A stretch of 28,569 bases of DNA, from positions 1-28,569 of the forward strand of contig CAZRIP010000040.1 of the NCBI GenBank assembly GCA_964600165.1, in the 5' to 3' direction. Shown piece after piece: positions 14,600 through 21,491 of the stretch; the stretch's first letter is position 1, and the number at the start of each line of letters is the position of its first letter. The stretch is from CAZRIP01 sp964600165. Its GTDB lineage: Bacteria; Elusimicrobiota; Elusimicrobia; UBA1565; UBA9628. The notes below the pieces were generated by a model, which was given only the letters and a program-made list of their open reading frames with translations, searched no databases and was not told where the DNA came from. A program made the position numbers and the translations under genes.

Positions 14600-15474
14600 A
14601 GATCGAGAAGGAGGCGTCGATCGGGGTCATCGGGGGCAGCGGCGTTTATGATCTGCCGGCATTGAAGGATCGCCGCGAAGTCTCGCTCAAGACGCCTTTC
14701 GGCGCGCCGTCGGGGAAGATCCTCCTCGGGACCTTGGACGGCGCGCGCTGCGCGTTCGTCCCGCGCCATGGAGCGGGCCATGTCTTGCTGCCCCAGGAAA
14801 TCCCGGTCCGCGCGAACATCTGGGCGCTCAAGTCCCTCGGCGTCGAGCGCCTGCTCGCCGTCGCCGCCGTCGGCTCGCTCAAGGAAGAGCTGCCGCCGCG
14901 CCACTTCGTCGTGCCCGACCAGCTCTTCGACAAGACGTGGGGGCGCCCTTCTACGTTTTTCGGAGAGGGCTGCGTCGCCCACGTCGCCTTCGACAAGCCT
15001 TTTTGCACGGCGCTCTCGAACGAGGTCTATAACAAGGCCCAGGCGCTCGGCATCGCGGCGACGTTCGGCGGGACGTACTGCACGATGCAGGGACCGCTCT
15101 TCTCGACGCGCGCCGAGTCGCTCCACCACAAGGCGCTCGGCTTTTCGGTGATCGGCATGACGGCCTCGACGGAGGCGAAATTGGCGCGGGAGGCGGAGCT
15201 CTGCTATTCGCTCGTCGCCCTCGTCACCGATTATGATTGCTGGAAGGAAGGCGAAGAGGTTTCATCGGACAAGGTGATGGAGACGATGAAAGCGAACGTC
15301 GCCGACGCCCAGCGCCTGCTCGCCGCGGCGATCCCCGCGGCCGCGCGCCTGCCGAGAGCGTGCGCCTGCGGCTCGGCGCTCGCCCACGGGATCGTCACCA
15401 ATCCCAAGTCGATCCCGCCAAAGACGCGTAAGAAGCTCGCGCTCTTCATCGACAAGTACTTGCCCAAAAAATGA
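14596..15474 (+). CDS. mtnP: S-methyl-5'-thioadenosine phosphorylase
   Basis: This 292-residue PNP/MTAP family-2 enzyme splits methylthioadenosine into adenine and methylthioribose-1-phosphate, recycling the by-product of polyamine synthesis. Motifs: IGVIGGSGVYD phosphate loop, FVPRHGAGH, ANIWALKSLGVERLLA, YCTMQGPLFSTRAES and VTDYDCWKEGEEVS. The Asp pair in TDYDCW is the feature that selects 6-aminopurines in MTA phosphorylases and differs from guanosine-type PNPs. A CxC pair (CACG) near residue 255 recalls the disulfide-forming CxC of thermophilic MTAPs. The start is GTG at 14596 with a GTGA overlap. It is followed directly by adenosine and cytidine deaminases, making a nucleoside-salvage block. 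Confidence 0.93.
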   Translation: MKIEKEASIGVIGGSGVYDLPALKDRREVSLKTPFGAPSGKILLGTLDGARCAFVPRHGAGHVLLPQEIPVRANIWALKSLGVERLLAVAAVGSLKEELPPRHFVVPDQLFDKTWGRPSTFFGEGCVAHVAFDKPFCTALSNEVYNKAQALGIAATFGGTYCTMQGPLFSTRAESLHHKALGFSVIGMTASTEAKLAREAELCYSLVALVTDYDCWKEGEEVSSDKVMETMKANVADAQRLLAAAIPAAARLPRACACGSALAHGIVTNPKSIPPKTRKKLALFIDKYLPKK

Positions 15475-16523
15475 GCGATTTCCTGCGCCGGCTGCCGAAG
15501 ACGGACCTGCACTGCCACCTCGACGGCTCGTTGCGCCCCAAGACGGTGCTCGAGCTCGCGCGCGAGCGCAAGGTGAAGCTCCCGGCCGACAATCTCGAGG
15601 ATCTGACGCCCTTCGTCCAGGTCGCTCCCACTTGCCGCTCCCTAAAAGAGTTCCTGGACGTTTTCGACGTCATCTACCCTCTTCTCCGGGACGCCGCCGC
15701 CGTCGAGCGCATCGCCTATGAGCTCGCCGAGGACTGCGCGACCGACAATATCCGCTACGTCGAGGCGCGCTTCGCGCCCGTCCTGCAGGAGACCACGAGC
15801 TTCTCGACCGACCAGGTGATCGAAGCCGCGCTTCGAGGCCTGCGCCGCGGCTACGAGGATTTCGGCGTGACGAGCTCCGTCATCGTCTGCCTGATCCGCT
15901 CGCACAGCCCGCAAGAAAACCGCCGCGGCTTCGAGACGCTCAAGCGCTTTTTTAAGAAGGACGCGCGCCTCGACGCGCCGGCCGTCGTCGCCCTCGACCT
16001 CGCCGGCGACGAGGCGCGTTATCCGACGATGCAGTTCGCGCAGTTCTACGAGGAAGCCAACGCCCTCGGCATCCGCACGACCTGCCACGCGGGCGAGACG
16101 AAAGGCACGGCGAACCTCAAGGCCGCGCTCGATCTTTCCGTCATGCGCATCGGCCACGGCACGCATCTGCTGGAGGACGCGGGGCTCATGAAGGAAGCGA
16201 TCAAGCGGCGCGTGCCCTTGGAGATCGGGCTGTCGTCGAACGTGCGCACCAAATCGGTCGCTTCGCTCGAGGCCCATCCGGCGCGCGCGTTCCACGACGC
16301 GGGCGTGGCGATCACGCTCAACACCGACGATCGCGGCATCATCGGCATCGATCTGACCCACGAGTACGAAGAGGCCCTCAAGCTCGGGTTCACCGAGGCG
16401 GAGCTCGCCGAGCTTTCTCTCGGCTCGATCGACCACGTCTTCCTGCCGCCCGCGGAGCGCGCCAAGCTCAAGGCGTCCTTCTCGCGCGAGATCAAGAAGC
16501 TCATGGAGGCCGTCGCGCGATGA
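15471..16523 (+). CDS. add: Adenosine deaminase
   Basis: This 350-residue zinc-dependent amidohydrolase converts adenosine to inosine. Metal ligands and catalytic residues are visible: H14 and H16 in TDLHCHLDGS, H206 and E209 in TCHAGE, IGHGTHLLED with the next catalytic His, and D286-D287 in LNTDDRG. The Pro that usually follows TDD is Arg (R288), and the following residues differ from typical enzymes, so adjusted substrate specificity is possible, such as for methylthioadenosine-related substrates. ATG at 15471 overlaps the mtnP stop (ATGA) with no Shine-Dalgarno sequence, and its stop overlaps cdd the same way. Confidence 0.9.
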   Translation: MSDFLRRLPKTDLHCHLDGSLRPKTVLELARERKVKLPADNLEDLTPFVQVAPTCRSLKEFLDVFDVIYPLLRDAAAVERIAYELAEDCATDNIRYVEARFAPVLQETTSFSTDQVIEAALRGLRRGYEDFGVTSSVIVCLIRSHSPQENRRGFETLKRFFKKDARLDAPAVVALDLAGDEARYPTMQFAQFYEEANALGIRTTCHAGETKGTANLKAALDLSVMRIGHGTHLLEDAGLMKEAIKRRVPLEIGLSSNVRTKSVASLEAHPARAFHDAGVAITLNTDDRGIIGIDLTHEYEEALKLGFTEAELAELSLGSIDHVFLPPAERAKLKASFSREIKKLMEAVAR

Positions 16524-16951
16524 ACACGACCGTCCGCAAGCTCATCGCCGCCGCGGTGGCCGCCCAGAAGAACGCGTATTGCCCGTACTCGCGCTACGCG
16601 GTCGGCGCCTCCGTGCTCACCAAATCCGGCAAGATCTACGCCGGCTGCAACGTCGAGAACGCTTCCTACGGCTTGAGCTTGTGCGCCGAGCGGGTCGCGG
16701 CCTTCAAAGCCGTCTCGGAGCGCCATTCCGGCTTCAAGGCGATCTGCATCGTCGGGCTCGCGGCCAAGCCCTGCGGCGCCTGCCGCCAGGTCCTCTTCGA
16801 GTTCGCGGTCCCCTCGACCCCCGTTTTCCTCGTCGACTGGGACCCGGCCAAGAGCCGCCGAGCGATCACGCGCACGACGGTCGCCAAACTCTTGCCGTCG
16901 GCCTTCGATCCGTTCGCGTCCGGCCTCCTCGGGGCCGAAAGGAGAAAATGA
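16520..16951 (+). CDS. cdd: Cytidine deaminase
   Basis: This 143-residue tetrameric-type zinc enzyme deaminates cytidine and deoxycytidine. It has YCPYSRYAVGAS, GCNVENASYGLSLCAER with zinc ligand C55 and catalytic E57, and PCGACRQVLFEF with zinc ligands C85 and C88. The loop between the two zinc motifs is a few residues shorter than in the Bacillus enzyme. ATG at 16520 lies in an ATGA overlap and has GGAGG eight bases upstream. The C-terminal tail (after DPFASGLL) ends in basic residues, overlapping the Shine-Dalgarno sequence of the next gene. Confidence 0.96.
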   Translation: MNTTVRKLIAAAVAAQKNAYCPYSRYAVGASVLTKSGKIYAGCNVENASYGLSLCAERVAAFKAVSERHSGFKAICIVGLAAKPCGACRQVLFEFAVPSTPVFLVDWDPAKSRRAITRTTVAKLLPSAFDPFASGLLGAERRK

Positions 16952-17340
16952 TTTCCATGGGAACCGAACAGGTCAAGGACGTGCTCGACTGGATGCGCCG
17001 CACCGACCTCGTCGAGGTCAGCTACCGCGAGGGCGGCCGGGGCTTCTCGCTCTCGACGGCGGCCGCCGTCTCCGAGCCCAATTACCCGCTCCCCGCCGCG
17101 CGCTTCACGCCCGTTTGCTCGCCGGCGGTCGGCATCTTCCAGTGGAGCGAGCCCGGACGGGCCCGCGCGGCGGAAGAAGGAGCGCCCGTGGCCGAAGGCG
17201 ACGTCTTGGGGCTCATCGAATCGGCCCCGGGCAAGCAGGTCCCCATCAAGGCGCCGTGCGCGGGCAAGCTCGCGCGCGTGTTCGCTGAAGCCGGGAAGGC
17301 CGCCGAATACGGACAACCCCTGTTTTTCATCGCGCCTTGA
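16948..17340 (+). CDS. Biotin carboxyl carrier-like protein lacking the biotinylation motif
   Basis: This protein has 130 residues. It matches the layout of AccB: an N-terminal helical region (EQVKDVLDWMRRTDLVEVSYREGG), a linker, then a biotinyl/lipoyl hammerhead with FTPVCSPAVGIF, EGAPVAEGDVLGLIE, APCAGKLARVF and YGQPLFFIAP. Where AccB has E-A-M-K-M, this protein has E91-S-A-P-G-K96-Q, so the Met-Lys-Met target of biotin ligase is missing; one Lys remains on the predicted turn, shifted two positions. It sits two genes before accC, the place where accB is expected. ATG 16948 (ATGA overlap, AGGAG three bases upstream) is chosen; ATG 16957 is an alternative. The family assignment is good; carboxyl-carrier function is doubtful. 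Confidence 0.8.
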   Translation: MISMGTEQVKDVLDWMRRTDLVEVSYREGGRGFSLSTAAAVSEPNYPLPAARFTPVCSPAVGIFQWSEPGRARAAEEGAPVAEGDVLGLIESAPGKQVPIKAPCAGKLARVFAEAGKAAEYGQPLFFIAP

Positions 17341-18563
17341 GCGACCCGATCTGCCCCGCCTGCGGCCTGAAAAATCCGTCCGGAACGGCGACGTGCCGGT
17401 GCGGTCGCGCGCTGCCGCCCCCCACGCAGCCGCCCGCTTCGCCGCCGATCGGCGCCCCGCCCCCGCCCGACGCGATGATCCCGAAGACGGTGATTCGGCG
17501 CCTCAATCCACAGCCGCCGCCGCAGGTCCCCGCTCCCGGCGAGATCCCGGGCCTGCCGCAGGCCGGCCGCTCCGAGCAGGCCTATGGCCTCAATCCGACG
17601 CCTTTCCCCACGAGGCAGCCGACGCAGGCGCCGCGCACGGTCCCGGGCAAGGGCGGCCTGATGCCCAACGGCCCGATCTATTTCATCAAGTCGGTCGTCG
17701 CGATCCTGTTCATCCTCGCCCTCATCGGCGGCGGCGTCCTTTTCGCCCTGCAGCGCCGCGCCGCGATGCGGCCGGAGGCGATCGTGACGGGGCTCGCCCA
17801 GCAATATCTCACGTCCTTGTCGAACGGCGACTACGCGGCGGCCTACGCGATGCTCTCGCAATCGGCTCAAGCGCAGTCCTCGCTCGACGAGTTCCGCGAG
17901 CTGCGAGACACCACTCCATGGACCTGGTCGAGCATCTCCGTGGCCTCCGTCGAGCCCGACGCGGTCATGATCCAATACGACTTGAGCCTGGCCGGCGGAC
18001 CGCCCCAGAAGGATTACCTGCTGTTCGTCCAAGAAGCAGGCCGATGGGTGCGGCCCTACACTTGGGGCTTGCTCAAGAAGATCGAGGGCGCCTTCGAGCG
18101 CGGCGATCCGGACATGGCGATGCTGCTGGCCCAAGCCGCGGTCTCCGTCGACTCGAGAGACCCGATGGCGCGAGGCTACCTCTGCGAGGCCTTTTACTAC
18201 AGGAAAGTCCCTCAGTCCGCGCAAAAGGAGTGCGAAGAGGCGCTCGCTCTGATCCAAAAATACCCCTCGAAGCTCTCGCTCAAGTCCCTTTACCATCTTC
18301 ACGCGATCCTCGGCGACACCTATAAGAACTCGCTGCGGGCCTACGACCGCGCCGCCGACGAGTACTCGCTGATGCTCAAATTTCCCGCGTTGTCGGCCGA
18401 GGATCAGTGCGAGTTGCTGCTCGCGAGGGCCGACACGTTCTCGTTGATGGGCCGCGCGCCGCAAGCGCTGTCGGACCTCGCCGGCGCGGCCGCCGTCTGC
18501 GCCAAGCCCGAGGACCAGCAATTCATCCAGAAAAGGCAGGCCGAGCTGAGCCAACCCCACTGA
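17337..18563 (+). CDS. Zinc-ribbon, single-TM protein with TPR-like C-terminus, unknown function
   Basis: This protein has 408 residues. The start is TTG at 17337, in a TTGA overlap with the carrier-like gene. The N-terminus is a small zinc ribbon (CPACGLKNPSGTATCRCG). Residues about 28-110 are Pro-rich and probably disordered. One membrane helix follows (IKSVVAILFILALIGGGVLF, about residues 118-140). The outer part starts with an NTF2-like domain (LAQQYLTSLSNGDYAAAYAM pattern seen in DUF4878-like proteins, about residues 150-240) and ends in TPR-like helices. The ribbon would be cytoplasmic and the rest periplasmic. The gene separates the carrier-like gene from accC. No function is claimed. 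Confidence 0.75.
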   Translation: MSDPICPACGLKNPSGTATCRCGRALPPPTQPPASPPIGAPPPPDAMIPKTVIRRLNPQPPPQVPAPGEIPGLPQAGRSEQAYGLNPTPFPTRQPTQAPRTVPGKGGLMPNGPIYFIKSVVAILFILALIGGGVLFALQRRAAMRPEAIVTGLAQQYLTSLSNGDYAAAYAMLSQSAQAQSSLDEFRELRDTTPWTWSSISVASVEPDAVMIQYDLSLAGGPPQKDYLLFVQEAGRWVRPYTWGLLKKIEGAFERGDPDMAMLLAQAAVSVDSRDPMARGYLCEAFYYRKVPQSAQKECEEALALIQKYPSKLSLKSLYHLHAILGDTYKNSLRAYDRAADEYSLMLKFPALSAEDQCELLLARADTFSLMGRAPQALSDLAGAAAVCAKPEDQQFIQKRQAELSQPH

Positions 18564-18564
18564 C

Positions 18565-19968
18565 ATGTTCAAGAAGATCCTGATCGCCAACCGCTCCGAG
18601 ATCGCCGTGCGCGTGATCCGCGCCTGCCGCGAGCTCGGCATCAAGTCCGTCGCCGTCTACTCCGAGGCCGACCGCGAGTCGCTCCACGTGCGCCTGGCGG
18701 ACCAGGCCGTCTGCATCGGCCCCGCGCCCTCGAAGCTGAGCTACCTCGACGTGCCTTCGATCCTCGCGGCCGCGCGCGTCACGGGCGCCGACGCGATCCA
18801 CCCCGGCTATGGTTTTTTGTCCGAGAACGCGGACTTTTCGGCCGCTTGCCAAGCCGCCGGAGTGACCTTCATCGGTCCCGGCCCCGAGGCGATCAAAAAG
18901 CTCGGCCATAAGGCCACGGGCAAGGCCATCGCGCGCGAGGCCAAGGTGCCGGTCGTGCCGGGAACGGCGGGCCTGGTCGACGAGAAGTTTCTCGAAACAG
19001 CGGAATCTTTTGTATCCAAGGAGATCGGCTTCCCGGTCATGGTCAAGGCCGCGGCCGGCGGCGGCGGCAAGGGCCTGCGCCTGGTCAAGGAGCCCCGGGA
19101 CCTCATCTCCCAGCTCAAGCTCTGCCAGCACGAGGCGCAAGCCGCGTTCAACGACGGCTCCGTCTTCATCGAGAAGTTCATCGAGCGGCCGCGCCACGTC
19201 GAGATCCAGATCGTCGCCGACGGACGAGGCAACGTCGTCGCGTTCCCGGAGCGCGACTGCACCGTGCAGCGCCGGCACCAAAAGCTCGTCGAGGAGTCCC
19301 CTTCGCCGGCCGTCACGCCGGAGATCCGCGCCCAGATGCAGGAAGCGGCGGTGCGCCTGGCCCTCGCGGGCGGCTACAAGAACGCGGGCACCTGCGAGTT
19401 CCTCTTCTCCGACAACAAGTTCTATTTCATCGAGGTCAACAGCCGCCTCCAAGTCGAGCATCCGGTCACCGAGTCGGTCACGGGCTTGGACCTCGTCGTC
19501 GCGCAGATCCTGATCGCGGCGGGCGAGAAGATCCCTTTCGACCAGGCGCGCGCCTCGGAGATCCGGGCGCACGCGATCGAGCACCGCGTCAACGCCGAGG
19601 ACCCGGAGCGCAACTTCGCGCCGTGCCCAGGAAAGATCACGTCCCTGATCACGCCCGGCGGGGCCGGCGTGCGCCTCGACACTCACATCTACGCGGGCTA
19701 TACCGTCCCGAGCTACTACGACAGCCTGCTCGCGAAGATGATCTCGATCGCCCCGGACCGTCCGTCGGCGATCGCGCGCTCTCTGCGCGCGCTGGGCGAG
19801 TTCGAGATCGGCGGCATAAAAACGACGATCGACTTTCATAAGAAGGTCTTATCGCACCCGGCGTTCAAAGGCGGCGTCTTCGACACGAGCTTCGTCGAGA
19901 AGATGCAGGCCGAGGAGAATCTCAATGGCACGGCTACGGTCAAAGATCGCGTCGCAGCTGCGCGATAG
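18565..19968 (+). CDS. accC: Biotin carboxylase subunit of acetyl-CoA (or related acyl-CoA) carboxylase
   Basis: This 467-residue ATP-grasp enzyme carboxylates biotin on a carrier protein, the first step of malonyl-CoA formation. It shows FKKILIANRSEIAVRVIRA, the ATP loop AAAGGGGKGLR, AFPERDCTVQRRHQKLVEE, the metal site FIEVNSRLQVEHPVTE and the C-terminal HRVNAEDPERNFAPCPG. All catalytic residues expected for the family appear intact. The start is ATG at 18565, one base after the previous stop. The last 14 codons overlap the gmhA-like gene by 44 bases and encode a tail not typical of the family. No carboxyltransferase genes (accA/accD) lie in the window, and the nearby carrier-like protein lacks its biotin site. 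Confidence 0.95.
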   Translation: MFKKILIANRSEIAVRVIRACRELGIKSVAVYSEADRESLHVRLADQAVCIGPAPSKLSYLDVPSILAAARVTGADAIHPGYGFLSENADFSAACQAAGVTFIGPGPEAIKKLGHKATGKAIAREAKVPVVPGTAGLVDEKFLETAESFVSKEIGFPVMVKAAAGGGGKGLRLVKEPRDLISQLKLCQHEAQAAFNDGSVFIEKFIERPRHVEIQIVADGRGNVVAFPERDCTVQRRHQKLVEESPSPAVTPEIRAQMQEAAVRLALAGGYKNAGTCEFLFSDNKFYFIEVNSRLQVEHPVTESVTGLDLVVAQILIAAGEKIPFDQARASEIRAHAIEHRVNAEDPERNFAPCPGKITSLITPGGAGVRLDTHIYAGYTVPSYYDSLLAKMISIAPDRPSAIARSLRALGEFEIGGIKTTIDFHKKVLSHPAFKGGVFDTSFVEKMQAEENLNGTATVKDRVAAAR

Positions 19969-20518
19969 CAGCCGCACGCTGGCGGCCACGGCCAAGCAAG
20001 GCCCGCTGCTCGAAAAGGCGGCTCAGGCGCTGATCGCGGCGTATCAGCGCGGCAACAAGATCCTTTCTTTCGGCAACGGCGGCAGCGCCTGCGACGCGCA
20101 GAATTTCGCCGACGAGCTCGTCGGACGATTCGAGCGCGACCGTCCGCCGCTGCCGGCGATCTCGCTGACGGTCAACACCTCGGACCTCACGTCCATCGCC
20201 AACGACTTCGGCTTCGACAAAGTCTTCTCCAGGCAGCTCGAGGCCCACGCCAAGCCCGGCGACGTCGCGATCGCGATCTCGACCTCCGGCAACTCGGCGA
20301 ACGTGCTGCGCGCCGTCGAGTCCGCCAAGCGCATGGGCCTGCTCGTCATCGCCCTTTCGGGCGAGTCAGGCGGCAAGCTCAAAAGCACGGCCGACATCTG
20401 CGTCCGCGTGCCGTCGAAGACCGTCGCGCGCATCCAAGAGGCGCACATCGCGATCATCCAGATCTGGTGCGGCTTGATCGAGGACGCGATGTTCCCGGAC
20501 GCGCCCAAGGCCCACTAG
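19925..20518 (+). CDS. GmhA-like SIS-domain protein (sedoheptulose-7-phosphate isomerase family, altered zinc site)
   Basis: This 197-residue SIS-fold protein is closest to GmhA, which starts heptose synthesis for lipopolysaccharide, with some likeness to DiaA. It has GNGGSACDAQ, NTSDLTSIANDFGFD, AISTSGNS sugar-phosphate loop, and RIQEAH. In E. coli GmhA zinc is held by His61, Glu65, Gln172 and His180. By my alignment the matching residues are N60, E64, Q171 and Q179, so both His ligands are replaced. The adjacent heptose-1-phosphate adenylyltransferase supports a heptose role. GAGGAG lies seven bases before ATG 19925, inside accC. Confidence is high for the family, moderate for isomerase activity. 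Confidence 0.85.
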   Translation: MARLRSKIASQLRDSSRTLAATAKQGPLLEKAAQALIAAYQRGNKILSFGNGGSACDAQNFADELVGRFERDRPPLPAISLTVNTSDLTSIANDFGFDKVFSRQLEAHAKPGDVAIAISTSGNSANVLRAVESAKRMGLLVIALSGESGGKLKSTADICVRVPSKTVARIQEAHIAIIQIWCGLIEDAMFPDAPKAH

Positions 20519-20525
20519 GGATCAA

Positions 20526-20999
20526 ATGCCGTCCTCTCGCGACAAGATCAAGACGCTCCAGAAACTCCAGCGCCTGCGCCAACTGTGGGCGTGGGAAGGC
20601 AAGAAAGTCGTCTTCACCAACGGCGTCTACGACCTCTTTCACGCGGGCCACGTCCACATGCTCGAGCGCGCGAAATCGCTCGGCGACGTGCTGATCGTGG
20701 GCGTCAACAAGGACGCTTCCGCGCGCCGGCTCGGAAAAGGCCCGGAGAGGCCCATCAACAAGTTCGAGGACCGCGCCGCCGTCTTGTGCGCGCTCTCATG
20801 CGTCGACGCCGTGATCGGCTTCGACGAGGACACGCCGCTTTCCGTCATCGAGGCGCTCAAGCCCGACGTGCTGGTCAAGGGCGCCGACTATAAGAAGCAG
20901 GAAGTCGCCGGCCGCGAGCACGCGGGAAAGGTCGTGCTCGTCCCCCTCAAGAAGGGCTACTCGACGACGGGCATCGTCAAGAAGCTGCGCGGGACTTAA
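20526..20999 (+). CDS. D-glycero-beta-D-manno-heptose 1-phosphate adenylyltransferase (RfaE2/HldE C-domain type)
   Basis: This 157-residue nucleotidyltransferase makes ADP-heptose for lipopolysaccharide inner core. It has VFTNGVYDLFHAGHVHMLE with the HxGH catalytic motif, GVNKDASARRLGKGPERPIN, FDEDTPLSVIEALKPDVLVKGADY and the C-terminal GYSTTGIVKK. It is a stand-alone version of the C-terminal half of E. coli HldE; the kinase half is not in the window. Seven bases separate it from the gmhA-like gene, with AGGG upstream of the ATG. It is the last gene of the 13-gene run and its TAA overlaps the stop of the convergent small gene. Confidence 0.93.
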   Translation: MPSSRDKIKTLQKLQRLRQLWAWEGKKVVFTNGVYDLFHAGHVHMLERAKSLGDVLIVGVNKDASARRLGKGPERPINKFEDRAAVLCALSCVDAVIGFDEDTPLSVIEALKPDVLVKGADYKKQEVAGREHAGKVVLVPLKKGYSTTGIVKKLRGT

Positions 21000-21442
21000 G
21001 GCTTCTTTTCCGCGGCCGGCGCCTCGAGCTCCTGGGCCTTCTCGCGCGCCTGTCGCGCGTCGGCGAGAAGAGGGCTCTTCGGATGGGCCTTGGCGAAGGC
21101 GTCGAGGCCGGCCTCGCCTTCCTGCAGCTTGCCGGCCAAGATCAGGTCGACGGCCGACGAAAGCTCCGCGCGTTCGGCGCGCAGCTGTTTCGAGCGCCGC
21201 ATCCTCTCCGAACTCAGGAACACCGGCGCTTTCGGGTCGACCGCGTCCTGCTCGCTGCCGCGCACGGCCGCCACGGCCGCCAGGCTGGTGCGGCGCTGGT
21301 AGTGCTCGCTCACGGAAGATTCCGAGAGACCTTCCTTGAGATGTTTGAACCAGCTCCTGAGCGCGGAGACGGCTTTCGGCTCTTCCGCGCGCAGCGGAGC
21401 GCAAAAAATGAACGCGGCGACGATCAAGGCGATTCGCGTCAT
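20996..21442 (-). CDS. Small exported protein of unknown function
   Basis: This protein has 148 residues. It has a signal peptide (IALIVAAFIFCAPLRAEEP, cleavage after AEE region near residue 19). The mature part is helical and charged; the second half (GKLQEGEAGLDAFAKAHPKSPLLADARQAREKAQ) looks like one TPR hairpin. It lies 49 bases downstream of the large NHL/transglutaminase-like gene on the same strand but has its own promoter-like sequence. The TAA stop shares bases 20997-20998 with the stop of the convergent adenylyltransferase gene. I recognise no family. Confidence 0.65.
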   Translation of the reverse strand: MTRIALIVAAFIFCAPLRAEEPKAVSALRSWFKHLKEGLSESSVSEHYQRRTSLAAVAAVRGSEQDAVDPKAPVFLSSERMRRSKQLRAERAELSSAVDLILAGKLQEGEAGLDAFAKAHPKSPLLADARQAREKAQELEAPAAEKKP

Positions 21443-21451
21443 GGCATCCCC

Positions 21452-21480
21452 AGTTTAGCGTCAGCTCCCTCGGTCTTCAA
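21452..21480 (-). promoter_or_regulatory. Promoter of the small exported protein: -35 TTGAAG, -10 TAAACT
   Basis: On the minus strand TTGAAG (21480-21475) and TAAACT (21457-21452) are separated by 17 bases, and the ATG lies nine bases after the -10 box. A start about seven bases after the box would leave a leader of only about three bases. The -35 lies inside a 13-base inverted repeat (21472-21484), which might bind a regulator. A weak GGGGA precedes the ATG but would fall at or before the transcript start. Confidence 0.45.
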
Positions 21481-21491
21481 GACCATTTCGG

